This document shows positions 57,234 to 64,000 of a stretch of 64,000 nucleotides of DNA, piece by piece. The notes under the pieces were generated by a model that was not told where the DNA came from, ran no database searches, and saw only the letters and a program-made list of their open reading frames with translations. This stretch comes from Roseospirillum parvum (GTDB lineage Bacteria > Pseudomonadota > Alphaproteobacteria > Rhodospirillales > Rhodospirillaceae), in assembly GCF_900100455.1 (NCBI RefSeq), contig NZ_FNCV01000004.1, forward strand, positions 1 through 64,000, read 5' to 3'. Within the stretch, counting starts at the first letter, position 1. Each line of letters opens with the position of its first letter. Made by a program: the position numbers and the translations under genes.

Positions 57234-58006
57234 TGAGCAACACTTCCACCACCACCACCGGCCCGGGCGATGGCGCCCGGGCCGCCGAGCCCACCCTGAA
57301 ACCCTCCGCCAAGCGGGCCTACACCACCGCCAGCGCCGGCCCGACCGAGGGTGGCCACGCGGTGATGCTGGACCGCCGCCCGCTGTCCACGCCGGCCCGC
57401 GCGGCGCTGGTTCTGCCCTCGGCCGCCCTGGCCGGGGCGCTGGCCGAGGAGTGGCAGGCCCAGGGGCCGCGCCCGGCCCCGGCCACCATGCCCCTGACCC
57501 GGCTGGCCTTCACCGCCGTCGACCGGGTGGGCCCGGGGCGCGATCAGGTGGAGGCCAGCCTGCTGTCCCATGTGGACGGCGATCAGATCTGCTACCCGGC
57601 CGAACGCCCGGCCGCCCTGGCCGCCGCCCAGACGGCCCACTGGCAGCCCCTGCGCGACTGGGCCATGCAGGCCCTGGACGCGCCGCTCGCGGTGGCCGGC
57701 GGGGTGATGCCGGTGGCCCAGCCGCCGGCCGTGGGGCAGGCCTTCGGGGCCGCCCTCAAGCGCCTCGACGGCTGGCGGCTGACCGCCGTGCAGGAGGTCG
57801 CCGGGATCACCGGCTCGCTGGTCCTCGCCCTGGCCCTGGCCCACCGCCACCTCGATGTGGCCGGCGTCTGCGCCGCCGCCCACCTCGACGAGCGCCACCA
57901 GATGGCCGACTGGGGCGAGGACGCCGAGGCCCTGGACCGCCTCGCCCGGGCCGAGGCCGACATCGCCGCCGCCGGCCGCTTTCTCGATCTGCTGGAGGAG
58001 CCATGA
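57233..58006 (+). CDS. ATP12-family F1-ATPase assembly chaperone
   Basis: A 257-residue protein whose core starts after a Thr/Ala-rich leader of about 25 residues: [21 protein letters not shown] and [14 protein letters not shown] match ATP12, which binds free F1 alpha subunit before assembly. Further markers are [14 protein letters not shown] (about 84-97), [10 protein letters not shown] and the C-terminal [17 protein letters not shown] (about 221-237). ATP12 occurs in mitochondria and Alphaproteobacteria, so it also supports the taxonomic guess. ATG 57233 overlaps the asmA stop by one base. No atp genes are found in the window. Confidence 0.93.
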   Translation: MSNTSTTTTGPGDGARAAEPTLKPSAKRAYTTASAGPTEGGHAVMLDRRPLSTPARAALVLPSAALAGALAEEWQAQGPRPAPATMPLTRLAFTAVDRVGPGRDQVEASLLSHVDGDQICYPAERPAALAAAQTAHWQPLRDWAMQALDAPLAVAGGVMPVAQPPAVGQAFGAALKRLDGWRLTAVQEVAGITGSLVLALALAHRHLDVAGVCAAAHLDERHQMADWGEDAEALDRLARAEADIAAAGRFLDLLEEP

Positions 58007-58290
58007 GCGACCCCCCGATCAGCCTGTCGGTGCGCATCACCGGCCGCGTTCAGGGCGTCTGGTATCGTGGCTGGACGGTCGAGGAGGCGACCCGCCGGGG
58101 CCTTTCGGGCTGGGTGCGCAACCGCGCCGACGGCTCGGTGGAGGCCCTGTTCCACGGCCCGGCCGACGCCGTCTCGGAGATGGTCGCCGCCTGCCACCAG
58201 GGCCCCCCCGCCGCGCGGGTGCGCGAGGTGCTGACCAGCCCCGGAACGTCCCCCGCCGAGCCCGCCTTCGTGCAGCGATCTTCGGTCTGA
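58003..58290 (+). CDS. Acylphosphatase
   Basis: A 95-residue enzyme of the acylphosphatase family. The substrate-binding loop [12 protein letters not shown] (about 14-25) contains the catalytic arginine, and the asparagine is in [19 protein letters not shown]. It hydrolyses carboxyl-phosphates such as 1,3-bisphosphoglycerate or acetyl phosphate. ATG 58003 overlaps the ATP12 stop by four bases. The usual VQGVxxR reads VQGVWYR, as in many bacteria. Confidence 0.93.
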   Translation: MSDPPISLSVRITGRVQGVWYRGWTVEEATRRGLSGWVRNRADGSVEALFHGPADAVSEMVAACHQGPPAARVREVLTSPGTSPAEPAFVQRSSV

Positions 58291-58414
58291 CCGGGCCCGG
58301 GCGCGGCGCCGTGCTTTACGGCATGGCGGGGGCGTGGTTCACTGTCCTGGCACGGGATTTCGATCAACTCTTCGCCATTGCGGGTTGTTTCCCCGGCCGT
58401 CGGGGAGGAGGGCG

Positions 58415-59506
58415 ATGTTGCTGATGGTGCCTTTCGCGCGCCTGTTGATGCTTCTCTGCCTCGGCCTTGCCCTGGCCGGCTGTGAGCGCGTCGAGCCGGT
58501 GCGACTGGCCGCCCTGATGCCGCTCGGCGGGCCGGCGGCCTCGGTCGGCCAAAGCCTGCGCGAGGGGCTGGAACTGGCGGTCGACGAGATCAACCAGCGG
58601 GGTGGTCTGAACGCCCGGCCGATCGAACTGACGGTGGTCGACAGCACCGCCGCCCCCGGCGGCCTGGAGGCGGCCTACCACGAGGTGGTCGCGACCGACC
58701 CGCTGCTGATCATCGCCGGCACCAGCAATGTGGCGGTGGCCCTGAAGCCGCTGGCCGAGGCCGACCGTCGGCTGCTGTTCGGGCTGGTCGCCACCGCCCC
58801 GGCGCTGACCGAGAACGCCACCTGGAGCTATCGCTACTGGCCGCTGGCGGCGGCCGAGGTGCCGGCCATGCTGGCCGGCCTGCCGCCGGACGAGAACCTG
58901 AGCCTGGGGGTGGCCTTCCTCGACGACGCCTATGGACGCTCGGTGGCCGAGGGGCTGGCCGAGCATGTCCGCCGGCGCGGCGGGCGCGGTCTGATGATCC
59001 CCTTCGCCCTGACCACCACCGACTATTCCGACCTGGCCCAAACCCTGGGCGACACCGACGCGGTGGCCATCGTGGCCTTCGACGCCCACATCCGGGCGGT
59101 GCTCGAGGCGCTGGAGGCCGCCAACTACCGGGGCCGGCGGCTGGCCAGCAGCTCCGGCGCCCTGCCCGCGATGTTCGATCATCCCGCCGCCGAGGGGCTG
59201 TATGTGGCGGCCCCGGCCATCTACAATCCCAGTTTCCTGGTGTCCGAGCAGACCCGGCAGACCTACGAGGCGCGCACCGGCAAGCCCTTCGACCAGTACG
59301 CCGCCAACGGGGTCGATTTCATCCGTCTGCTGGATGGCCTGCTGGTTGATCGCGAGGTCTCCGCCGTGTCGCTGAAGGCCCGGCTGGCCGACGGCTTTGC
59401 CTATGCCGGGCTGTTCGGCAACGTCAGCCTGTCGGCCGGCGGCCACGACATCGAATTCCCCCTGCTGGCGGCCCGCGTCGAGGGCGGCCGGCTGGTCTAC
59501 CGCTGA
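58415..59506 (+). CDS. Lipoprotein type 1 periplasmic solute-binding protein
   Basis: A 363-residue lipoprotein with lipobox LAGC at about residues 19-22. The fold is that of leucine/isoleucine/valine-binding proteins: VRLAALMPLGGPAASVGQSL (about 27-46) with the typical GLELAVDEINQRGGLNARPI, then SNVAVALKPLAEADRR and VAFLDDAYGRSVAEGLAEHV. GGGAGGAGG lies five bases before ATG 58415. No permease or ATPase genes are near; instead a membrane diguanylate cyclase follows after 22 bases, so it likely delivers ligand to that sensor rather than to a transporter. The ligand is probably a small amine or amino acid, but this is unproven. Confidence 0.9.
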   Translation: MLLMVPFARLLMLLCLGLALAGCERVEPVRLAALMPLGGPAASVGQSLREGLELAVDEINQRGGLNARPIELTVVDSTAAPGGLEAAYHEVVATDPLLIIAGTSNVAVALKPLAEADRRLLFGLVATAPALTENATWSYRYWPLAAAEVPAMLAGLPPDENLSLGVAFLDDAYGRSVAEGLAEHVRRRGGRGLMIPFALTTTDYSDLAQTLGDTDAVAIVAFDAHIRAVLEALEAANYRGRRLASSSGALPAMFDHPAAEGLYVAAPAIYNPSFLVSEQTRQTYEARTGKPFDQYAANGVDFIRLLDGLLVDREVSAVSLKARLADGFAYAGLFGNVSLSAGGHDIEFPLLAARVEGGRLVYR

Positions 59507-59528
59507 GAACGGGAGGGCCGCCGCCACG

Positions 59529-61658
59529 ATGCCTGCCCGCTTTCAGCCCCGCCTGACCATCCGCGCCCGGCTGGCCATCATCACCCTGGCCGGGCTGGTG
59601 GTGCTCGGCGGACTGGGGCTTTTCACGGTGCGTGGCGCCTACCGGGCGCTGGAGGTGGCCTACGGGCAAAGCATGGCGGAAACCGCCCAGGCCATGCTGG
59701 GCCAGATCGGCGGCAGCGTGGTCGCCCGGCTCGACCAGTTGGAGCGGCTGAGTGATCGCGCCGAGGTCACCGCACGGATGCGGGCCGCCAACCGCCGGCC
59801 GCTTGACGCCGGCCCCGACACGGTGCTCTCGGAACTGCTGCGCGATGCCTTCATCGATGCCGAGCGGCGCCGCTTCGGGCGCAGCGTGTTCGCCCAGGTG
59901 GTGCTGATCGACCGCCGCGGGCTGGTCGTCGCGGCCACCGATCCGCCGGCCCGTCCGTTGCTCGCCGACCGCACCTGGTGGCGCGGCGCCATGGCCCGGG
60001 GCCGCCATGTCGGTGGCCTGGCCTACGATCCCCTGCTCGATGCCCATGGGCTGGTGGTGGCGGTGCGCCTGGACGATGCCCGCGGCCAGCCGCTGGGGGT
60101 GGCCAAGGCGCTGCTGTCGGCCGGCTGGATCATCCGCGAGGCGGCCCAGGCGGCCCAACTGGCCGGCAACACCGACATCCATCTGGTCACCGCCGACACC
60201 CGTCAGATCTTCTCCACCCGGCCCTTCCGCTTTCTCGAGCACGTCGACGACCGCCGCTACGTCAGGGCCAGTCGGGCGGCGACCGGCAACGGCGCCGGGG
60301 GCGACGATTTCGTGCAGGTCACCGAGGGCGGCCGGGCGCGCGTCTACGCCTTTGCCAGCAGCCGCTCGGCACCGGCCCTCGGCCATCTCGGCTGGACCCT
60401 GTTCGTCGGCCGCGACGCCCGGCAGGTGCTGGCTCCGGCGGAAGCCCTGGAACTGCGGATCAGCGTTGCCTACGCGGTGGTGCTGCTGGCCGGGCTGTTC
60501 GCCGCCGGGCTGCTCGCCCGCTCGCTGGCCCGGCCGGTGCTCAGGATCCGCGATGCCGCCAGCAAGATCGCCGAGGGCGACCTGGAACAGCGGGTCGACT
60601 TGAAACGCGACGACGAGATCGGCGATCTGGCCGCCGCCTTCAACCTGATGAGCGACCGTCTGCGGGACAGCTACCACGCCCTCACCGCCGAGATCGCGGT
60701 GCGCCAGAAGGCCGAGGCCGACATGGCCGCCCAGGCCCACCGCGCCCTGGAAAGCGAGATCGAGCTCAACACCCTGATCGAAAGCACCGACGACTTCATC
60801 TGGTTCGTTGATCGCGAGGGCAGGCTGGTGCTGTGGAACTCGGCGGTCAGCGACTATCGGGCCCAGCGCGGCAAGGGGCCGGTGCGGCGCGGCATCACCG
60901 CCGCCGACATGCTGCCGGCCGACAAGGCCGCCGAGTGGGAGGAGTTGTACCGGCGCACCCTGTCCGGCGAGCGGCCGATCATCGAGCTTGAGTTGTCCGA
61001 CGGCCGCCACCAGACGTTTGCCTTCGCCCCGATGATGCGCGAGGGCGAGGTGATCGGCGCCTCGGTGTTCAGCCGCGACATCACCGTCCGCCGGGCCATG
61101 GAACGCCAGCTCGAGCAACTGGCCAGCACCGATCCGCTGACCGGGGCCAGCAACCGCCGCCGGTTCATGAAACAGGCCCAGGTGGAGTGGGAGCGCAGCC
61201 AACGCTACGACAGCCCGCTGAGCCTGCTGATGATCGACATCGACCACTTCAAGTCGATCAACGACACCCACGGCCATGCCATCGGCGACAAGGTGCTGAA
61301 GGCGATGGTCATGGAGTGTATCGCCCGGCTGCGCGGCACCGACCTGCTGGGCCGCCTGGGGGGCGAGGAGTTCGCCGTCCTGTTGCCGCAGACCCCGGCC
61401 GCCGCCGCCGCGCAGACCGCCGAACGCCTGCGTCAGGCGCTGGCCGAGTTGAGCGTGGCCACCGACAACGGACCGCTGCGCTTCACGGTCAGTCTGGGGC
61501 TGGCCTGCCGGGTCGGGGCCGAGGACACCGTCGAGGAGTGCCTGCGCCGCGCCGACGCGGCCCTCTACAAGGCCAAGGCCGGCGGCCGTGATCGGCTGGT
61601 CGTCGATCCGTCCGCGTCCGGTGTCGCTCTCGAGTCGGATCGCGGCCTCGCTTCGTAA
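59529..61658 (+). CDS. Membrane diguanylate cyclase with Cache-like, HAMP, PAS and GGEEF domains
   Basis: A 709-residue sensor. TM1 is near residues 18-36 (LAIITLAGLVVLGGLGLFTV), the periplasmic part (about 40-305) resembles dCache and includes VLIDRRGLVVAATDPPARPL and HLVTADTRQIFSTRPF, TM2 is VAYAVVLLAGLFAAGLLARS at about 315, HAMP follows (RDAASKIAEGDLEQRVDLKR), then PAS about 415-540 and GGDEF about 545-700 with intact GRLGGEEFAVLLP. The inhibitory RxxD site is not obvious. It lies 22 bases behind the binding lipoprotein and 62 bases in front of the FliN-type gene. It probably makes c-di-GMP when a periplasmic ligand is sensed. Confidence 0.93.
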   Translation: MPARFQPRLTIRARLAIITLAGLVVLGGLGLFTVRGAYRALEVAYGQSMAETAQAMLGQIGGSVVARLDQLERLSDRAEVTARMRAANRRPLDAGPDTVLSELLRDAFIDAERRRFGRSVFAQVVLIDRRGLVVAATDPPARPLLADRTWWRGAMARGRHVGGLAYDPLLDAHGLVVAVRLDDARGQPLGVAKALLSAGWIIREAAQAAQLAGNTDIHLVTADTRQIFSTRPFRFLEHVDDRRYVRASRAATGNGAGGDDFVQVTEGGRARVYAFASSRSAPALGHLGWTLFVGRDARQVLAPAEALELRISVAYAVVLLAGLFAAGLLARSLARPVLRIRDAASKIAEGDLEQRVDLKRDDEIGDLAAAFNLMSDRLRDSYHALTAEIAVRQKAEADMAAQAHRALESEIELNTLIESTDDFIWFVDREGRLVLWNSAVSDYRAQRGKGPVRRGITAADMLPADKAAEWEELYRRTLSGERPIIELELSDGRHQTFAFAPMMREGEVIGASVFSRDITVRRAMERQLEQLASTDPLTGASNRRRFMKQAQVEWERSQRYDSPLSLLMIDIDHFKSINDTHGHAIGDKVLKAMVMECIARLRGTDLLGRLGGEEFAVLLPQTPAAAAAQTAERLRQALAELSVATDNGPLRFTVSLGLACRVGAEDTVEECLRRADAALYKAKAGGRDRLVVDPSASGVALESDRGLAS

Positions 61659-61720
61659 AGCCTTCGGTAACCGGAGAGGGGTAGCCTTGAGCCTCGATCC
61701 ATGGCGCTTCGGGGACCCCA

Positions 61721-62098
61721 ATGGCCGAGGAAGACGGCAGCCACACCCAAACCAGCAACGGTGGCGGCAACGGCAACGGCCCGCCGGCCGACACGGTGCT
61801 CGCCCAGGTGGCCGCCGCCGCCCTGCCCGGCAGCGCCGGGCGGCGCACCGACACGGCGGTCTACAACGTCACCGTCGAGGTCATCGTGGTCCTCGGCAAA
61901 TCCACGCTGAGGGTCAACCAGCTTCTGAAGCTGGGCCGTGGGGCGGTGGTCGAGCTGGACCAGAAGACCAACCAGCCGGTGGAAATCTACGCCAACGACA
62001 TCCTCATCGCGCGCGGCGAGGTGGTCATCGTCGAGGGCGACCGCATCGGCGTCACCCTGACCGAACTGGTCCGCTCGATCTACGACCAGCGGGGCTGA
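61721..62098 (+). CDS. fliN: FliN/SpoA-type flagellar motor switch protein
   Basis: A 125-residue protein. After a Gly/Asn-rich head (about 1-40) comes the SpoA/C-ring domain, VYNVTVEVIVVLGKSTLRV (about 47-65), NQLLKLGRGAVVELDQ and the YANDILIARGEVVIVEGDRIGV core, which are characteristic of FliN. FliN sits at the base of the flagellar C ring and controls rotation. The gene is alone, without fliM or fliG, so it may be an extra copy. The ribosome site is poor (GGGGACCCC before ATG 61721). It follows the diguanylate cyclase by 62 bases, linking c-di-GMP to motility by position. Its stop abuts that of the marR gene. Confidence 0.9.
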   Translation: MAEEDGSHTQTSNGGGNGNGPPADTVLAQVAAAALPGSAGRRTDTAVYNVTVEVIVVLGKSTLRVNQLLKLGRGAVVELDQKTNQPVEIYANDILIARGEVVIVEGDRIGVTLTELVRSIYDQRG

Positions 62099-62446
62099 TC
62101 AGCCTTCCGTCCGCGACGCCGCCACCACCAGATCGGCGAACTCACGCAGGAACACCGAGCCCTTCACCGTGCGCTGGATGAACACGTTGCGGCGGTCCGC
62201 CTCGTCGGGCTTGCGTTTGGCCAGGCCGAGCGCCGAAAGGCGGTCCACCGCCCGCGTGATGGCCGGCTTGGAAACGTTCAGCCGCTCGGCCAGACCGCGC
62301 ACGGTGTGCGGCGGCTCCTCCAGGTAGACGCACAGCAGCAGGGCCATCTGGCGGGCCGACAGGTCGGGCCCCTCGCGGCGCACGCTGTCGACCACCGCCC
62401 GATGCCACAAGGCCAACGCCTGGGCCGGCTCCAGGGTGTCTGCCAC
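62099..62446 (-). CDS. MarR-family transcriptional regulator
   Basis: A 115-residue winged-helix protein. The helix-turn-helix lies in VRGLAERLNVSKPAITRAVDRLSALGLAKRK (about residues 49-79), with the wing PDEADRRNVFIQRT and a final dimerisation helix. It is shorter than usual for MarR (about 140) because the first helix region is trimmed. The target is unknown. It faces fliN end to end without a gap and transcribes away from gshB on the same strand, 130 bases downstream of that gene. Confidence 0.88.
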   Translation of the reverse strand: MADTLEPAQALALWHRAVVDSVRREGPDLSARQMALLLCVYLEEPPHTVRGLAERLNVSKPAITRAVDRLSALGLAKRKPDEADRRNVFIQRTVKGSVFLREFADLVVAASRTEG

Positions 62447-62576
62447 GACCCGCCTCCCGCTAAACGTTCCACACCCGTACCGATTTACCCCAGGCGGCGG
62501 GGAAGGTCAAATCGGCGGGCCCTCCAGGGGGGCAATGGGGGGGCAATGGGGCGGTCGTGGGGCGGTCGCGGGGCGC

Positions 62577-63539
62577 TCAGCGCGGCAGATATGTTTCGAT
62601 GGCGTCCCAGATCATCCCGGGCAGGTTGGAGCCATCGAAACGGTCGATCTCCTGCAGGCCGGTGGGCGAGGTGACGTTGATCTCGGTCAGGCAGTCGCCG
62701 ATCACGTCGATGCCGACGAACAGCAGCCCCTGTTCCTTCAGCACCGGGCCCAGGGCGGCGCAGATGTCGCGCTCGCGCGGCGTCAGGGTGGATTTGGCGG
62801 CGCGCCCGCCGACGTGCAGATTGGAGCGCGTCTCGCCATCGCGCGGGATGCGGTTGACCGCCCCCGCCACCGCGCCGTCGATCAGGATGATGCGCTTGTC
62901 GCCCTGGCGCACCTCGGGCAGGTAGCGCTGCACCATCACCGGCTCGCGGCTGGCCGCGGCGAACATCTCAAGCAGGCTGTTGAGGTTGGTGTCCTCGGGC
63001 CTGAGGTGGAACACCCCGGCCCCGCCGTTGCCGTACAGCGGCTTGACGATGATGTCGCCGTGCTCGGCCCGGAAGTCGGCGATGGCCTTGGCATCGGCGC
63101 TGATCAGGGTGGGCGGCACGAACTCGGGAAAGGCCAGGGCGAACAGCTTTTCCGGCGCGTTGCGCACCGAGCCCGGGCGGTTGACCACCAGGGTTTCGGG
63201 CTCGATCGCCTCCAGCAGGTGGGTGGCGGTGATGTAGGCCATGTCGAACGGCGGGTCCTGGCGCATCATCACCACGTCCACGTCGGCTGCCAGGTCCAGC
63301 GTTTCCTCGGCTCCCAGGGTGGCATGGTTGCCGGCCTCGCGGCGCACCGAAAGGGGCCGCGCCCGGGCGCTGACGCGCAGCCGGCCATCGGTCCGCGCGC
63401 GGGCGCTCAAGGCCGCCGGCGGGTAGTGGAACAGGCGGTGGCCGCGCCGCTGGGCCTCGAGCGCCAGCACGAAGGTGGAGTCGGCGTTGATGTCGATGCC
63501 CTCGACGGGGTCCATCTGGAAGGCGACGGTGAGCGGCAT
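62577..63539 (-). CDS. gshB: Glutathione synthetase
   Basis: A 320-residue ATP-grasp ligase joining gamma-glutamylcysteine to glycine. The start is [19 protein letters not shown], with a family-wide MDP-x-x-x-I; then [18 protein letters not shown] (about 90-107), the ATP-binding [17 protein letters not shown] (about 187-203) and [16 protein letters not shown] near the end. It lies 35 bases downstream of the BON-domain gene on the same strand. In other Alphaproteobacteria gshB follows rsmI-yraN; here the two groups are 9 kb apart and on opposite strands. Confidence 0.96.
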   Translation of the reverse strand: MPLTVAFQMDPVEGIDINADSTFVLALEAQRRGHRLFHYPPAALSARARTDGRLRVSARARPLSVRREAGNHATLGAEETLDLAADVDVVMMRQDPPFDMAYITATHLLEAIEPETLVVNRPGSVRNAPEKLFALAFPEFVPPTLISADAKAIADFRAEHGDIIVKPLYGNGGAGVFHLRPEDTNLNSLLEMFAAASREPVMVQRYLPEVRQGDKRIILIDGAVAGAVNRIPRDGETRSNLHVGGRAAKSTLTPRERDICAALGPVLKEQGLLFVGIDVIGDCLTEINVTSPTGLQEIDRFDGSNLPGMIWDAIETYLPR

Positions 63540-63574
63540 GGCGGCGGGTCCGGTAAGTCGTTACGGGGGGGCAA

Positions 63575-64000
63575 TCAGTCGCCGGGGGCGCCCTTGATCC
63601 CGACGTAGGAGACCACCCGGCGCACGTGGGCGATGTCGCGGGCGTGGGCGATCACCCGGTCCCGCTCGGCCGCCGACTGGGCGGTGCCCATCAGATAGAC
63701 CACGCGGTCGGCCACGTCGACGGCATAGTTGATGGATAAAATCTCGCCGTCGAACAGGAGGCGGGCTTCCAGGGTCTTGGCGATCCACAGGTCGCGTCCG
63801 GCGTCGGCGGTGTCGCCCTGGGTGCGGCTGTCCTGGCCGGCCACCCGAAGCTCGTTGATGACCCGGTGGATGGCTTCCTCGCTCCAGGCCAGACGGACCG
63901 CCGCCAGCCGGAGGTCGGCGGTGTCCACCACCCCGGTCAGCAGGGCGACGCCGTCGCGCACCGTCACCGTCGCCTGGAGCGGCAGGCGGTGGTCGAACTC
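63575..64000 (-). CDS. BON-domain protein (partial, 5' end outside window)
   Basis: The frame is open to the last base, so only the C-terminal 141 residues are seen. Two BON units are visible, the first with VRDGVALLTGVVDTADLRLA and the second around NYAVDVADRVVYLMGTAQS, followed by the HARDIAHVRRVVSYVGIKG ending. BON domains bind phospholipid and stabilise the outer membrane; OsmY and DolP are the known examples. The N-terminus is not in view, so a signal peptide or lipobox cannot be confirmed. It is the probable first gene of the BON-gshB pair. Confidence 0.85.
   Translation of the reverse strand, partial: EFDHRLPLQATVTVRDGVALLTGVVDTADLRLAAVRLAWSEEAIHRVINELRVAGQDSRTQGDTADAGRDLWIAKTLEARLLFDGEILSINYAVDVADRVVYLMGTAQSAAERDRVIAHARDIAHVRRVVSYVGIKGAPGD

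Overview
The window is very GC-rich (by eye near 70%) and carries genes typical of the Alphaproteobacteria: coq7, ATP12-type F1 assembly chaperone, gyaR-like dehydrogenase, CobN/CobO/CobQ cobalamin synthesis, an aminotransferase beside ftsK, and aroE-coaE-dnaQ. Gene content and the dispersed hairpin repeats suggest a member of the Rhodospirillales, but a species cannot be named from this sequence. No prophage, transposase, rRNA or CRISPR is visible; the only RNA gene I can support is a tRNA-Leu(CAA).

Layout. 1-500 is an AT-richer edge with one unrecognised ORF. 0.5-3.3 kb: a stand-alone RAM-domain protein, an orphan ParA and a TPR/SHOCT/SPOR lipoprotein; 3.3-8.3 kb: CYTH-CHAD protein, SulP transporter, tandem universal stress protein and ZIP transporter. 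8.6-10.6 kb: a minus-strand cluster yqaA-dsbB-coq7-small membrane protein. 10.8-13.7 kb: tRNA-Leu, D-2-hydroxyacid dehydrogenase, SH3 protein and htpX. 13.8-16.7 kb: a four-PAS GGDEF-EAL protein. 16.9-24.7 kb: an alpha/beta hydrolase, then a PadR-controlled operon encoding an RND efflux pump (adaptor plus permease) run together with an amidoligase and a class I glutamine-amidotransferase-like hydrolase. 24.8-35.5 kb: murJ, trpS, cobN, panB, cobO, a SYLF protein and cobQ. 35.9-41.7 kb: argG, a small membrane protein, a second four-PAS GGDEF-EAL protein and a J-domain protein. 42.0-49.5 kb: PPOX-like protein, aminotransferase-ftsK-asnB, dnaQ. 49.7-54.8 kb: coaE-aroE-LpoA-like lipoprotein divergent from rsmI-yraN-HAD phosphatase. 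54.9-64 kb: asmA-ATP12-acylphosphatase, a solute-binding lipoprotein followed by a membrane diguanylate cyclase and a FliN-type protein, then marR, gshB and a BON-domain protein on the minus strand.

Main themes. (1) Three c-di-GMP proteins, one with an intact GGEEF and a binding-protein partner, one with GGDRF (probably phosphodiesterase only) and one with AGDEF. (2) A candidate synthesis-and-export operon (PadR, RND, amidoligase, C26 hydrolase) with a clear sigma70-like promoter overlapped by a 31-bp palindrome. (3) At least five copies of a 330-410 bp mosaic of hairpins with palindromic ends, four of them filling convergent gene junctions and two flanking cobQ as direct repeats. (4) A second dispersed element (hairpin plus conserved 49-mer) in front of tRNA-Leu/yqaA and asmA. 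(5) Many short tandem duplications, including a 30-bp in-frame triplication at the aroE start and 14-bp copies of the end of the SPOR gene including its stop codon.
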